Origin: Halalkalicoccus subterraneus
Lineage (GTDB): Archaea > Halobacteriota > Halobacteria > Halobacteriales > Halalkalicoccaceae
NCBI RefSeq assembly: GCF_003697815.1
Contig: NZ_RDQG01000006.1
Coordinates: 62,001-126,000 of the forward strand
DNA: 64,000 nt
Direction: 5' to 3'
Shown: piece after piece, positions 54,406 to 63,964 of the stretch
How positions within the stretch are numbered: position 1 is the first letter of the stretch
Layout: every line of letters begins with the position of its first letter
Position numbers and translations under genes: made by a program
Notes under the pieces: model-generated
Database searches by the model: none
Told to the model about the DNA's origin: nothing
Seen by the model: only the letters and a program-made list of their open reading frames with translations

Positions 54406-54585
54406 TCACTCCTCCGTGTTCATTGGTACGACGTTATTCGCGCCACAGTCCGGGCATTCCTCGTCGTAGATATTGAACCGCGACTCACACGTCCGGCATC
54501 GATAGGACGCGTTCTCTTCGGCGCTTTCCTGCGCAGTCTGCTTGAACTGCTCGACCTCTCGTCCGATCTTTTCGAAGAATCCCAT
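54406..54585 (-). CDS. Small zinc-ribbon protein
   Basis: 59 residues from ATG 54585 (MGFFEKIGREVEQFKQ). An N-terminal amphipathic helix is followed by CRTC (about 30-33) and CPDC (about 44-47). This arrangement recurs in small haloarchaeal proteins of unknown function. A longer upstream frame is Arg-rich shadow. Confidence 0.7.
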   Translation of the reverse strand: MGFFEKIGREVEQFKQTAQESAEENASYRCRTCESRFNIYDEECPDCGANNVVPMNTEE

Positions 54586-54815
54586 CAGTTTGCTACTACG
54601 TGGTGGGCGAGCGGGATAAGCGTTCACCAGACCACGAGTAGATCTACACGCTCTCCTCACGCGTTCCCTGACATCTGAACTGGGTCGGTGCCTTCTCGTT
54701 GTCGTCAAGCGACTGTGAATCGAGCCCGACGAGCCTCACGTCCGATTGCATCTCGGGGTGTCGTCCACGATGTCGGTCACAGTATCTCACTCGCAGAACG
54801 TGGTATACGGAACCG

Positions 54816-55781
54816 TCACTCGGCGTTCAGCTGTGTATATTCGCCGATGAGCGCGCCGTCGAGATTCACCGACCGCACCTCTGCCTCGTGATCGATGATC
54901 GAGTGATCGATATCGCTGTCCTCGACACGGGCACTCCCGAAGATGACCGAGTGGTCGACCGTCGCGTTCTGCAGTACTGCGTTCCCGAGGATATGGGCGT
55001 TCGTCCCCAGTTCCGTGTTCTCGACGATCGCATCGTCCGCCACGTAGCTCTCGCCATTCATCTGCCACTCGAGGGCCTCGAGGTAGCTCTCGGCGGTCCC
55101 GATGTCGAACCACGCCTCGTCGAACGTGTAGGCGTACACCGGCTGATCCTCGTGGAGCCACTGGATGAACCAGCCCGGTTCGTCGGGGTTGTTGCCCGCC
55201 TCGAGATACTCGTCCAATCGGTCCAGGGTTGCGGCCGGGAACGCATAGCAGGCGATCGAGACGAGGGTGCTTTTGGGGTCGTCGGGCTTCTCCTGGAACG
55301 CCGTGACCCGGTCGCCCTCGAGGTCGACGAGCCCGTAGGATTTCGCCTGTTCGCGGCTCTCGACGTCGTAGGCCGCAAGCGTCGGCTCGCCGTTCGCCTC
55401 GAATGTATCGAGGAAGTCACTCAGGTCGAAGCTGATGACGTTGTCCCCGGCGACGATCAGGGTGTCCTCGTCGACCTCCTCGCGATCGACGAGCTCAGCC
55501 AGCGCGCCGACCACGCCCAGTTTCTCGTCTTCCCGTGTGGTGCCCTCGATCGACAGCGTCGGTTTCTCGAACCGGCTCTCGGCGAGGTACTCCCGGAAGT
55601 CCGTCTCGAAACACTCGTTCGTGCTCACGAAGACCTCCGAAATTCGTTCGTCAGCCTCGAGACCGGCGAAGATCCGATCGATGACCGTCGTCTCGCCCAT
55701 CGGTAGGAACATCTTGGGACGCTCCTTCGTAATGGGCCAGAGCCGTGTCGCATATCCTCCCGCGAGTACGATTGCCTTCAT
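54816..55781 (-). CDS. Sugar-1-phosphate nucleotidyltransferase
   Basis: 321 residues. LAGGYATRLWPITKERPKMF at 6-25 (quoted as LAGGYATRLWPIT and RPKMF) is the nucleotide-binding signature G-x-G-T-R-L...K; VAGDNVISFD near 114 holds the Mg-binding Asp, and WFDIGTAESYLEA near 226 the substrate site. The C-terminal 80 residues are a left-handed beta-helix of hexapeptide type (VLQNATVDHSVIFG). Probably makes UDP- or dTDP-sugar for glycan synthesis. Confidence 0.92.
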   Translation of the reverse strand: MKAIVLAGGYATRLWPITKERPKMFLPMGETTVIDRIFAGLEADERISEVFVSTNECFETDFREYLAESRFEKPTLSIEGTTREDEKLGVVGALAELVDREEVDEDTLIVAGDNVISFDLSDFLDTFEANGEPTLAAYDVESREQAKSYGLVDLEGDRVTAFQEKPDDPKSTLVSIACYAFPAATLDRLDEYLEAGNNPDEPGWFIQWLHEDQPVYAYTFDEAWFDIGTAESYLEALEWQMNGESYVADDAIVENTELGTNAHILGNAVLQNATVDHSVIFGSARVEDSDIDHSIIDHEAEVRSVNLDGALIGEYTQLNAE

Positions 55782-55924
55782 CTCTCTATTCTCTCTTTCA
55801 GTAGGCTTGTATATATGATTTTACCTCAAAGTTCTCTATATCGATACTATGGCATTGATTATCATAATTATTCGAACGACGAATATCGGTCGGTTTTTGA
55901 GAGCTGCTCAGAGAACCCCTAGTA

Positions 55925-56092
55925 ATGAGTCGAGGACGCTTTCTTCGGTCGGTTTTTTCTCAATCACGCCGGACGGTTTGTTCCGATCTCGCGGCGGTGA
56001 TTGGAACCGTCGCCGCGATCGGATGGCCTCGCTCGCAGAACCGGGTGCGACGACGACCGGAGCGCTGTGAGAAAACGGAGCTTCGGTGGTGA
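55925..56092 (+). pseudogene. Possible N-terminal remnant of a DUF1616 protein
   Basis: A 55-codon frame includes SRRTVCSDLAAVIGTVAAIG, which resembles the DUF1616 protein's RRLPADLAAVIVLTLLTV segment, then degenerates into Arg-rich sequence and stops over the start of the next gene. The remainder of the 55782-56085 spacer is A+T-rich and probably holds promoters for both flanking genes. Confidence 0.35.
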
Positions 56093-57261
56093 ACGCAGTA
56101 GTCAAGCCGCCGACGTGGGGCGGGCCGGTGGTCGCACTCTGTTGTGTGCTGGCGAGCATCTGTGTGACGGTCTGGTTTCTGCCCTCGCAGATCGGCTACC
56201 TGCTGTCGGGTGGCATGCTGCTTGTCGCGATCGGCTATGGCGTGCTGACAGGGGTGTCCATCCGGACGGATCGCGTCTTTTTGGTCCTGTTCGGGCTGTA
56301 CTGGCTGGCCCTCGCCGGGAACTACTACGTGACGCGAACCGACCCACTGCTGTTGTACGTCCTCGTCACCCCGATCGCAGTCGGAGCGACCGTGGTCGTT
56401 CTGCCGGCTCTGATCGCGGACGACCGACTGGTGTTCGCGAAGCTACTTACCGGGGTGAGTCTCCTGCTTACGTTTGTGGGGCTTGGGATGCTCGCGATGG
56501 AGACGCGGACCGACGAGCAGCTGTTCGCGTACGTGGCTGGCCCAGTGCTAGGCTACGAGGGCTATCGGATCACTTCCGTGTTCAGCTACTGGAACACGTA
56601 CGGCTTCCTGATGATGGTCGGATTCTTGAGTTCCCTGTACGTGTATCTGGAGGAACGGGGCGTGCTGTGGGCGCTGTCTCTTCTGATCGCGTTCGCCGGG
56701 CTCGTACTCAGTAACGGGGAGGCTGCCTACGTTGGTGCCGGTGCCGGAGGGATTGTTATGGCTGCCGGGTACAGTTTCTCTGTCTTTCTCGGATTCTTGC
56801 TTCTGGGGATTGCTAGTACGGGTACGATGGTCCGGACCGGCCAGCTGCAGGCGCTGTTCGATTCCGGACTGTCAGGGCGATTATCCCTGTGGGAGGGGAC
56901 CGTTCGTCGGCTCCTAGATGACCCCTACGTCGGGATCGGCTTCGAGAATCCCGGCGCCGAGATCATGCCGTATAGCGACTGGAAGACTGGTGTTGGCCCC
57001 CACAACGCCTACCTACATATTCTCCTCAATACCGGTATCATCGCCGGGTCGATCTACCTCGTCGCCCTTGCCTACGGTGCGCTCCGGTCGATGTGGTCCC
57101 TGACGACGACCTGGGACTTCTACGTCGTCGGAGTTCTAATCGCGATTCTGGTCCATATCGTCTTCGAGTCGGTCACGCTTGGTGGATTGAGCATGACGTC
57201 CGTGTTCTTCGGCCTGTTTCTCGGCCTCAGTCTGTATAATTATCCTCCGACTATTCATTAG
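56086..57261 (+). CDS. Wzy/O-antigen-ligase-like polymerase
   Basis: 391 residues from GTG 56086 (GTG 56089 is equal). About 11 helices; the outer loop has YSDWKTGVGPHNAYLHILLN, matching the family H-N-x-Y-L...G signature with the following TGIIAGSIYL. Likely repeat-unit polymerase or ligase of the third glycan locus. Different from the gene at 4490 in sequence and length. The spacer 57262-57473 is A+T-rich with no gene. Confidence 0.84.
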   Translation: MVNAVVKPPTWGGPVVALCCVLASICVTVWFLPSQIGYLLSGGMLLVAIGYGVLTGVSIRTDRVFLVLFGLYWLALAGNYYVTRTDPLLLYVLVTPIAVGATVVVLPALIADDRLVFAKLLTGVSLLLTFVGLGMLAMETRTDEQLFAYVAGPVLGYEGYRITSVFSYWNTYGFLMMVGFLSSLYVYLEERGVLWALSLLIAFAGLVLSNGEAAYVGAGAGGIVMAAGYSFSVFLGFLLLGIASTGTMVRTGQLQALFDSGLSGRLSLWEGTVRRLLDDPYVGIGFENPGAEIMPYSDWKTGVGPHNAYLHILLNTGIIAGSIYLVALAYGALRSMWSLTTTWDFYVVGVLIAILVHIVFESVTLGGLSMTSVFFGLFLGLSLYNYPPTIH

Positions 57262-57473
57262 TATAGATAATGATATATATTCCACTAATTACCACATACC
57301 TATTGATACGTTTATACAGAAACATTTTTATGCAATGTAGTATATGTCTTCCATAGGACAGAGCTTCGGACAAAAATAAGCTGATTGACAGCAGGTGGGA
57401 ATTGCTGATACCCTCTTCTTGAAGGTAATATCCGGTGCCCCGGCCTGCTGATCTCTTGCACCCACTACTATAA

Positions 57474-58691
57474 ATGTCAACAAAAAACCAACAAACGACC
57501 CAGAGCGGCTACGAACAGTCGGTCTCTGAGCAGGAACGCGGGCAGGAACTCCTTCTCAGAGCGGATAGTGCGACCACTCCTCGACTTAGCGTCGTCATGC
57601 CGACGCTCAACGAGGAGGAAGGAATCACCGAGTGCATCGATCGCATCAGGACCGCGATCCACGAGCTGGGCATTCCCAGCGAGATCATCGTCAGCGACAG
57701 CTCGACCGACCGCACCCCCGAGATCGCCCGCGAGATGGGGGCGATCGTGGTGACGCCCGACGAGCCGGGCTATGGCTACGCGTACCGGTACGCCTTCGAG
57801 CACGCCCGTGGGGAGTACATCGTGATCGGCGACGCCGACACGACCTACGACTTCGAGGACATTCCGCGATTGCTCGACCATCTGCAAGAGGAGGACGCGG
57901 ACATGGTCATGGGCAGTCGCCTCGGCGGTGAGATCAAACCCGGTGCGATGCCCGCGCTGCACCAGTACGTTGGCAATCCGGCGTTGACGAAGTTCCTGAA
58001 CACGTTCTATGGCGCTGGTGTGAGTGACGCCCACAGTGGGTTCCGGATCATCCGGAGTGACTCGTTGGAGGCGCTCGATCTGAAGACCAATGGGATGGAG
58101 TTTGCCAGCGAAATGATCATGGAGGCCGGGGCTAGTGACATGAAGATCGTCGAGGTGCCCATTACGTATCACGAGCGCGAGGGTGAGGCGAACCTCGAGA
58201 GCTTTACCGACGGGTGGCGCCACGTCCGGTTTATGCTCGAGAACGCCCCTGGGTACCTGTTCTCGGTACCGGGGATCGTGCTGACTGCCATCGGGATGCT
58301 GGTGATGGGGCTTTCGACGTTCGGGGTGCCGATCAGTGGTGTCGCCCCTGGTGTGCATTCGATGATTGCCGGCAGCCTGCTGACGATCGTTGGTTACCAA
58401 GTGATCAGTCTGGGTGTGTTCGCCGCGGTGACGAGCGACCCGATCCAGAAACCCACGGACCCGATCACGACGTGGGCCGTTGAGAACATCGGACTAGAGT
58501 ACGGAGCAGGAGCCGGAGCGGTGATCTTCGGGCTCGGGGCGATCGGTGCGCTCTTGCTTATTGGACAGTGGGCCGCCTCCGGATTCTCGACGTTGACCTT
58601 TACAACGTTGTCGCTTGCTTCGTTTACGGCGATCGTGATCGGGACCCAGACCGTGTTCTCGTCGTTCTTCTTGAGCGCGGTCAATCAGTAG
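57474..58691 (+). CDS. Glycosyltransferase family 2 with C-terminal membrane domain
   Basis: 405 residues. A polar N-terminus (1-35), then SVVMPTLNEEEGI, VSDSSTDRTPEIA, VIGDADTTYDFEDIPRLL (acidic D-x-D), and SGFRIIRSD; four helices from about 265 on. Resembles polyprenyl-phosphate glucose or mannose synthases. ATG 57474 is directly preceded by ACTATAA, unusual for a leader and perhaps chance. Its 3' end is partly duplicated at 61191-61241. Confidence 0.9.
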   Translation: MSTKNQQTTQSGYEQSVSEQERGQELLLRADSATTPRLSVVMPTLNEEEGITECIDRIRTAIHELGIPSEIIVSDSSTDRTPEIAREMGAIVVTPDEPGYGYAYRYAFEHARGEYIVIGDADTTYDFEDIPRLLDHLQEEDADMVMGSRLGGEIKPGAMPALHQYVGNPALTKFLNTFYGAGVSDAHSGFRIIRSDSLEALDLKTNGMEFASEMIMEAGASDMKIVEVPITYHEREGEANLESFTDGWRHVRFMLENAPGYLFSVPGIVLTAIGMLVMGLSTFGVPISGVAPGVHSMIAGSLLTIVGYQVISLGVFAAVTSDPIQKPTDPITTWAVENIGLEYGAGAGAVIFGLGAIGALLLIGQWAASGFSTLTFTTLSLASFTAIVIGTQTVFSSFFLSAVNQ

Positions 58692-58834
58692 TTCGGTCGA
58701 TCTGTTTTTCGACTGAGGAGTTGGTCGTCGGCATATTTCGTGTTACCCACGATTGTAGTCCGCGAAGTCCTGTCTCCATACTGGGTCACGTTGCACTGGC
58801 ATTCTAGACTACCACCACTCCCACGTAGTGGTGA

Positions 58835-58948
58835 GTCGCGAATATTCTTTCTGAAGACGGTTATACCGCATTCTCACTCAAGAACGGCGCCGCATACAAC
58901 GACGAGGTCACGATCGAAGGGCGTACTCGACAAGCCGCCGTAGTGTAA
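58835..58948 (+). pseudogene. Short C-terminal coding remnant
   Basis: After a stop at 58832-58834, 37 open codons include EDGYTAFSLKNGAAYNDEVT and end EGRTRQAAVV before a TAA. Composition and pattern look like a true protein tail. Family unknown. The remaining spacer (58692-58834, 58949-59095) shows no gene. Confidence 0.3.
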
Positions 58949-59095
58949 GCGACAAACACGCTCGCTACTGATCAGTAATCGTATAGGGGGATCAGGTTCG
59001 GCGTCGCGACTCGGTGTTGTCCGCTACTAGAGTTGGGACGGCGTTCGTGGGAGGACATTTGAGCTGCTTGAGCGGAGAGGTGAGGACAGGACAGA

Positions 59096-59629
59096 TTAGG
59101 GAATTCGCTCCTCGATCGCATCACCCAGTAGCGCGGATGCAGAGCCCAGCGAGAGCAGTTGCCAGCCTTCCTCGACGAACTCGGATTCGTCGTTCGAGCC
59201 CACCCAGTAGCCCGGCACGATGTCGTTCTCTTGGGACGCTCTGAGCACGCGATCGACGGCGTTCTTGAACTCTGTCGAATCAGGACTCACGCCCATGAAG
59301 TTCGAGAGGTCGTTCGGGCCGACGAGCAACGAGTCGATTCCGTCGATCGCCGCCACTTCTTCGATCTGCTCGATGATCTCCGGTGTTTCGACCTGTTCGA
59401 CTTCCTTTGGATCCCCGGCGGGGATCCGGACAAGGCCGGCGGTGTCGTCGGGGAACGTCGCCATCTTGTGGCGGATCTCCTCGATCCAGATGGCGCCGTG
59501 CTCGCCGTCGACCCACACCCAGTCGGTCGTCGGATGTTGCGAGACGATTGCCGCAGAGTCGATGCCCTGCATCGGGTCCGAGATCTCGTAGAGAGGGTTG
59601 CCGCTCTCGAGTTTTTCGGAGAAACTCCT
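59096..59629 (-). pseudogene. HpcH/HpaI aldolase with internal deletion
   Basis: About 177 codons against 250 in the family. The start is lost: the similarity begins at SFSEKLESGNPLYEIS with no usable start upstream (ATG 59572 is internal). WVDGEHGAIWIEEIRH (His base) and AGLVRIPAGD (Arg) are kept, and so are VETPEIIEQ (metal Glu) and LLVGPNDLS (metal Asp). Between GDPKEVEQ and VETPE about 60-70 residues, two barrel units, are missing in frame. Almost surely inactive. Confidence 0.75.
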
Positions 59630-59879
59630 ACCCGTGTCGTGTGCGTGTTGACGATCTTCCCTTTTGAGAATTATATTGACACTTTCGCGATTTCGTGTAG
59701 TCCGGGTTGCTTGATCGGATACTCAATGGGACAGTGAGATTGCGAGACTGGGCTGTTGTCTGTGGCTTGTAGTGTCCGTAGTTTGGCCACAGTGCTTGGT
59801 GATGATCAGAAACGTGTGGATCGCTCGACCACGATCCAGCGTCAATGACGCTTTCTACGAACGACTCGTGTGCGTTGGG

Positions 59880-61034
59880 CTACTCGATCGACGAGGGGGC
59901 GACGACGTCGATCCCGTACTTGCCCTCAGTCACGGAGTCCCGCACGCCCTCCAGATCGGCGCTGATCGAGAGGGCGACCATCATGTGGAGGCGGGCCTTC
60001 CATGCGTTGAGGTCCTCCATGATGACGATCGGACTCTCCTCGTCGATGAGTCGGAGCGGTCCGTCGTGAACGCGTGTGGAGCGGGCGACCGGAATGCCGG
60101 CTTCAAGTGCTTCCTGACTCGCCTCGGTGATCGACGGTGAGGTCCCACCCCACCAGCCCGTCGCTTGGACGAGGATACCGTCGACGTCGTACTTACCCGC
60201 GCTCGCTTGTTCGATCAGATAGGCGTCGGCCCCGGCGCCGGTGGTGACGATCGGCACGACCATATCACAGGTCGCATCCAGATCGGCGTTCGCGAGGTTC
60301 GACGAGTAGCTCCCTGGTTCGCGGTACAAGACGAGCTGCTCGTCGGTGAAGACGGCGATCGGTCCTGCCGCGCCGGATTCGAACGTATCGACCTTCGTAG
60401 TGTGTGTTTTCGTCACGTCGCGTGCCGCATGGATCGTCTCGTTCAGGACGACGTAGACGCCGCTTGGTTCGTCTTTCAGGTGGAACTCCTCACGGGTGAT
60501 CATTCGGGCCGCGGTCAGTAGGTTCGAGGGACCGTCGGCGCTCACGGCGTCTGCGGCGCGCATCGCTCCGACAAACGCGACGGGAATGTCGAGATCTAAC
60601 ACGAGATCGTTGAAGTAGGCGTCCTCCTCGATCGCGTCCGTGCCATGTGTGACGATCACGCCGGCCGCGCCGTCGGCTTCGGCCCGCTTGGCCGCTTTGG
60701 CCACGCCGACGTAGTCCTCTACGAGCAGACTCGAGCTCCCTTTCTGGGCGACGCGGTCGACCTCGATATCAATGAAGTAATCCAGGACCGGCACGGCCTC
60801 AACGATCGCGTCAGCCTCCTCGGAGACGGAGTAGCCCGAGCCTTCGGCCGCCTCTTCCGTGCTTGCGATCGTCCCGCCGGTCGTGACGAGCCTGACCAGT
60901 GGTCGGTCGCTTTTATCGGGTAGTTCGACGTCGGCGAGTAGCTCCTCTGTGGAGTCGGCGGCGGCCGTACCGGCCATCAGCCCTGCACTTCCGGCGGCGC
61001 CAGTGAGCTTGAGGAACGATCTCCTATTTGGCAT
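59880..61034 (-). CDS. Tat-exported type II L-asparaginase-like amidohydrolase
   Basis: 384 residues from ATG 61034. The signal NRRSFLKLTGAAGSAGLMAG has a twin-Arg motif and hydrophobic core. Catalytic motifs TTGGTIAST (51-59, Thr55) and THGTDAIEEDA (129-139, Thr132-Asp133) plus MRAADAVSADGPSNL are intact. Predicted to deamidate asparagine outside the membrane. Single gene between a decayed aldolase and the flippase gene; not obviously linked to glycans. Confidence 0.9.
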   Translation of the reverse strand: MPNRRSFLKLTGAAGSAGLMAGTAAADSTEELLADVELPDKSDRPLVRLVTTGGTIASTEEAAEGSGYSVSEEADAIVEAVPVLDYFIDIEVDRVAQKGSSSLLVEDYVGVAKAAKRAEADGAAGVIVTHGTDAIEEDAYFNDLVLDLDIPVAFVGAMRAADAVSADGPSNLLTAARMITREEFHLKDEPSGVYVVLNETIHAARDVTKTHTTKVDTFESGAAGPIAVFTDEQLVLYREPGSYSSNLANADLDATCDMVVPIVTTGAGADAYLIEQASAGKYDVDGILVQATGWWGGTSPSITEASQEALEAGIPVARSTRVHDGPLRLIDEESPIVIMEDLNAWKARLHMMVALSISADLEGVRDSVTEGKYGIDVVAPSSIE

Positions 61035-61190
61035 AAAACTTCCAGATTCGCTAGTATCTGTTTTACTTTTTGTCTGAGTACGTTTTTTCATTCGGCAGAT
61101 CGAGACAAACAGGGTGTTAGAATAAAACCTCGGTATGGGGCAAAACTGGGGAGTGGGGGTTGGTGTGGGGATTGTTCAACACCCAGGTCC

Positions 61191-61241
61191 GTCATTGGAG
61201 TTCAGACCGTGTTCTCGTCGCTTTTCTCTGGTCTCGGTTGA
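61191..61241 (+). pseudogene. Duplicated 3' tail of a GT2 gene
   Basis: VIGVQTVFSSLFSGLG then TGA mirrors the end of the GT2 at 57474 (IGTQTVFSSFFLSAVNQ). The 18 bases CAGACCGTGTTCTCGTCG are identical at 61203-61220 and 58647-58664. A leftover of a tandem paralogue or a recombination scar. Confidence 0.6.
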
Positions 61242-61279
61242 GTAAGAGGACGTTCTCTAAGCGGGTTGTCTACGGTATA

Positions 61280-62740
61280 TCACCTATCTGGTAGAGTCTT
61301 GCTCGCGTACTCTCTGACTATCTCTACGGGGATGTAGCCCGCCGTGACGTTCAATGAGAGGAAAATAATGAATCCGAGTGGCGGGAAGACAAGCAGGGAG
61401 ACTAACGGCGAGAGGTTAACGAGCGAGACGATCGCGATGAATACGGCGAAGAACGCGATCTGCACTCCAATCAGTTTGACCGCCCAGCTGAGGGGGACGA
61501 CTTCGAGTGGGGAACGCCTCCATAGGAGGACGTTCCCGACGAAGATCGCGACATACGAGACACCCGTTCCGATCCCCGCCCCTATGATACCATACTCAGG
61601 GATCAAAAGGAGATTCAAGACGAGATTGACTACCAGCCCGAGCACGGTGATAAATTCCGATTCGCGAACCCAACCTGTTGCGTGTAACACTGGTGTGACC
61701 ACCCGTGTTGTCCCCAAAAAGAACGTCCCGACGAGGAGGATCTGCAGCGTGGTTGATGACTCTACGTAGTTGGGCCCGAAGTAGACGCTGAGGAACGGTT
61801 CCGCGAGGGCGAACAAACCGATTCCAAACAGCGATAGTGACAGGACAGCGTATTTAACACCTTCCTGTAGATTTCTGTTGATCGTGTCCGTCCTATCGTT
61901 TGACCACAGATGTGCCGTATGCTGTAAGAACGCTGCCTGGATTACTGATGGAACGAACCAGATCATCTCTGCAGGAACGATCGCGCTCTGATAAAGTGCG
62001 GCCGCGTTCTGTCCATTGAAGAACTCGACGAGGAGGATATCGGTTCTATACAACAGTAGTGCGCTCACACCGCCGATAAGCTGGTAGCCGCCGAACGAGA
62101 CAATCTCGCGCCCATATTTGGAAACGTCGTCTCTCGATGGAAGATTGAACGGGATCCTACTGCTCAGTACAACTAAACCGATTACACTGAGAAGGACGAA
62201 TGAGAGCGTATAGCCCACGAATACACCGACAACCCCGTATCCGACGTACGCGAGTAGTAGTGCAGCTGCGCTGTAAATCAACTGACGGCTGATATTTAGT
62301 ATCTCGGCGATCGATTCGCGCTGCACACCGTAGAACGCGGATCTGACGACAGCATACACGTTTCCAAAGAACACGACAATAATGATGGCCCAAATGTAAG
62401 GGACATACGTTGAGGGAACGATTCCCAATTCGGCCGAGAGGGATATTGCGGCAATCGTCAGCGCCGCGTAGACGACGCTGATCAGTAACGATACAGAGAC
62501 GACCTTTGATACCCGCTGTCGGTCGTCTTTCCCATCACCAACTACCTTTCTGGTTGCATCGAAGAGCCCGCCTTTCGCGATAAGCGTGACAATGCTGAAC
62601 CCTGCCATTATCGTCGCAAATAACCCGTACTGTGACTGTGAGATAATTCGTACGAGAATTGGTGTAAAGAGAATTCCGACGAGTAGCGTCAGAACACGTC
62701 CCGAAAGGATAGAAGCGATCGACCGCAGTAACGATGGCAT
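61280..62740 (-). CDS. Polysaccharide flippase (Wzx/MATE-like)
   Basis: 486 residues from ATG 62740 (MPSLLRSIASILSGRV); a longer frame to 62983 is A+T-rich spacer. About 14 helices, with the family's FTPILVRIISQSQYGLFATI start and repeated Pro/Gly breaks. Moves lipid-linked repeat units across the membrane. More A+T-rich than the loci to the left, like the next gene, suggesting separate origin. Confidence 0.88.
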   Translation of the reverse strand: MPSLLRSIASILSGRVLTLLVGILFTPILVRIISQSQYGLFATIMAGFSIVTLIAKGGLFDATRKVVGDGKDDRQRVSKVVSVSLLISVVYAALTIAAISLSAELGIVPSTYVPYIWAIIIVVFFGNVYAVVRSAFYGVQRESIAEILNISRQLIYSAAALLLAYVGYGVVGVFVGYTLSFVLLSVIGLVVLSSRIPFNLPSRDDVSKYGREIVSFGGYQLIGGVSALLLYRTDILLVEFFNGQNAAALYQSAIVPAEMIWFVPSVIQAAFLQHTAHLWSNDRTDTINRNLQEGVKYAVLSLSLFGIGLFALAEPFLSVYFGPNYVESSTTLQILLVGTFFLGTTRVVTPVLHATGWVRESEFITVLGLVVNLVLNLLLIPEYGIIGAGIGTGVSYVAIFVGNVLLWRRSPLEVVPLSWAVKLIGVQIAFFAVFIAIVSLVNLSPLVSLLVFPPLGFIIFLSLNVTAGYIPVEIVREYASKTLPDR

Positions 62741-62825
62741 AATGTGATGGTTGTCGCCCTGCCCGAAACTTAGTTCAAATGATTTGGTGTTAATTATATA
62801 TTGAATCGGTGATCTAAACACTGAA

Positions 62826-63854
62826 TCACTCTGCAGCCTCGAATAGCAGATCGAAGTTCTCTCTCGCAGCTGTCCGAAGCCGGTCAACGCCCGATGGTGA
62901 GACGAACTCGATCTTAATGTCTTTATGTGGCTTGTAGTACGGTAGATCGAGACGCTCTGCGACCTCTTCGACTTTCGGCTCATATGCTAACGGCAGGATG
63001 GGCTTCCTACAAATCGACGCGAAGACAAGCGAGTGGTATCGTGTGGCGACCATTCGTTCGACGTTTGAAACCCGCTTAAGCGTCTTCTCGACGGAGAACG
63101 TATACGGCCAGATCGGGATATCAAGGTATTTCTGTGCGAACTTCTCGTCTTTCGGCGTGAACGGGATGAATACTGGATTATCAACAAATTTGCATATTCG
63201 TTTTATATTCTCGATATACCGCTCGGTCGCGTTCTCTAAATCGGTGTAGCCAAAGTGGTCTCTCAGTGCACTTTCCGACATATCCTCTTTTTCTCCGAAG
63301 TATGGTCGGAAGTTTATCCCTGTTCGATCTGAGGTCGGCTCTTGGGGATCATCGTAGAGCCAAACAGGACATGCTGTGACAGTGACGTCCGTGTCACAGA
63401 CGGCTTCGATGTTCGATTTCGACCATTCGTCACGAACCGTGATTAGGTCCAATTCCGGGAGTACGCGCGACGCCAGATCGCGCCCCTCCGGTGACTGGAA
63501 GCCGGGGACACCGACACCGATGGCGAACGCCTTTTTACCGCCAGTTGCGTACGCCAGACGCGTTTTGAGATGCTCCGTGCCGTACCAGTCGTGCAGGACA
63601 CCGCCGCCACCGAGGACCCTATTCGGCGCATTACTGCTCTCTGTCGTGTGGTTAAACATCTCGACGCTTCTCCCTCTTGCCTGTATCTCTTCATAGAAGC
63701 GTTCTCCCAGAGCTTTATCTCCGATGTTACCCGTCCCATAACTGCCCTGTATACCGAAGTCATGCGATCTTCGCAGCCGAATTTGCGTGCTGATTTCGTC
63801 CATCGCTTCGGCGGGATTCCTTAATCCGTACGATAAGTCACTAATTGAATACAT
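62826..63854 (-). CDS. Polysaccharide pyruvyl transferase family protein
   Basis: 342 residues. GSYGTGNIGDKALG at about 37-50 and LGGGGVLHDWYGTEH are the GT-B-like family motifs; VATRYHSLVFASICRKPILP about 268-287 is the characteristic H-S/A motif region. Adds pyruvate ketals to glycan hexoses using phosphoenolpyruvate, giving negative charge. Precedes the flippase gene by 85 bases on the same strand. Confidence 0.87.
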   Translation of the reverse strand: MYSISDLSYGLRNPAEAMDEISTQIRLRRSHDFGIQGSYGTGNIGDKALGERFYEEIQARGRSVEMFNHTTESSNAPNRVLGGGGVLHDWYGTEHLKTRLAYATGGKKAFAIGVGVPGFQSPEGRDLASRVLPELDLITVRDEWSKSNIEAVCDTDVTVTACPVWLYDDPQEPTSDRTGINFRPYFGEKEDMSESALRDHFGYTDLENATERYIENIKRICKFVDNPVFIPFTPKDEKFAQKYLDIPIWPYTFSVEKTLKRVSNVERMVATRYHSLVFASICRKPILPLAYEPKVEEVAERLDLPYYKPHKDIKIEFVSPSGVDRLRTAARENFDLLFEAAE

Positions 63855-63964
63855 GATGTATGTGATTTCTCTACTTCACTTGATTGTTTGGCTTCGCGAG
63901 ACCGCTGTCCACGTAGCTGCGCCGACCTTGGATCGCAAAAAACGAACTCTTCGTTCAGAGCCCA

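Noticed and set aside
57466-57474. TATA-like ACTATAAAT directly at the GT2 start codon
   Set aside because: Too close to ATG 57474 to drive it; the GT2 domain begins far downstream, so no later start is credible.
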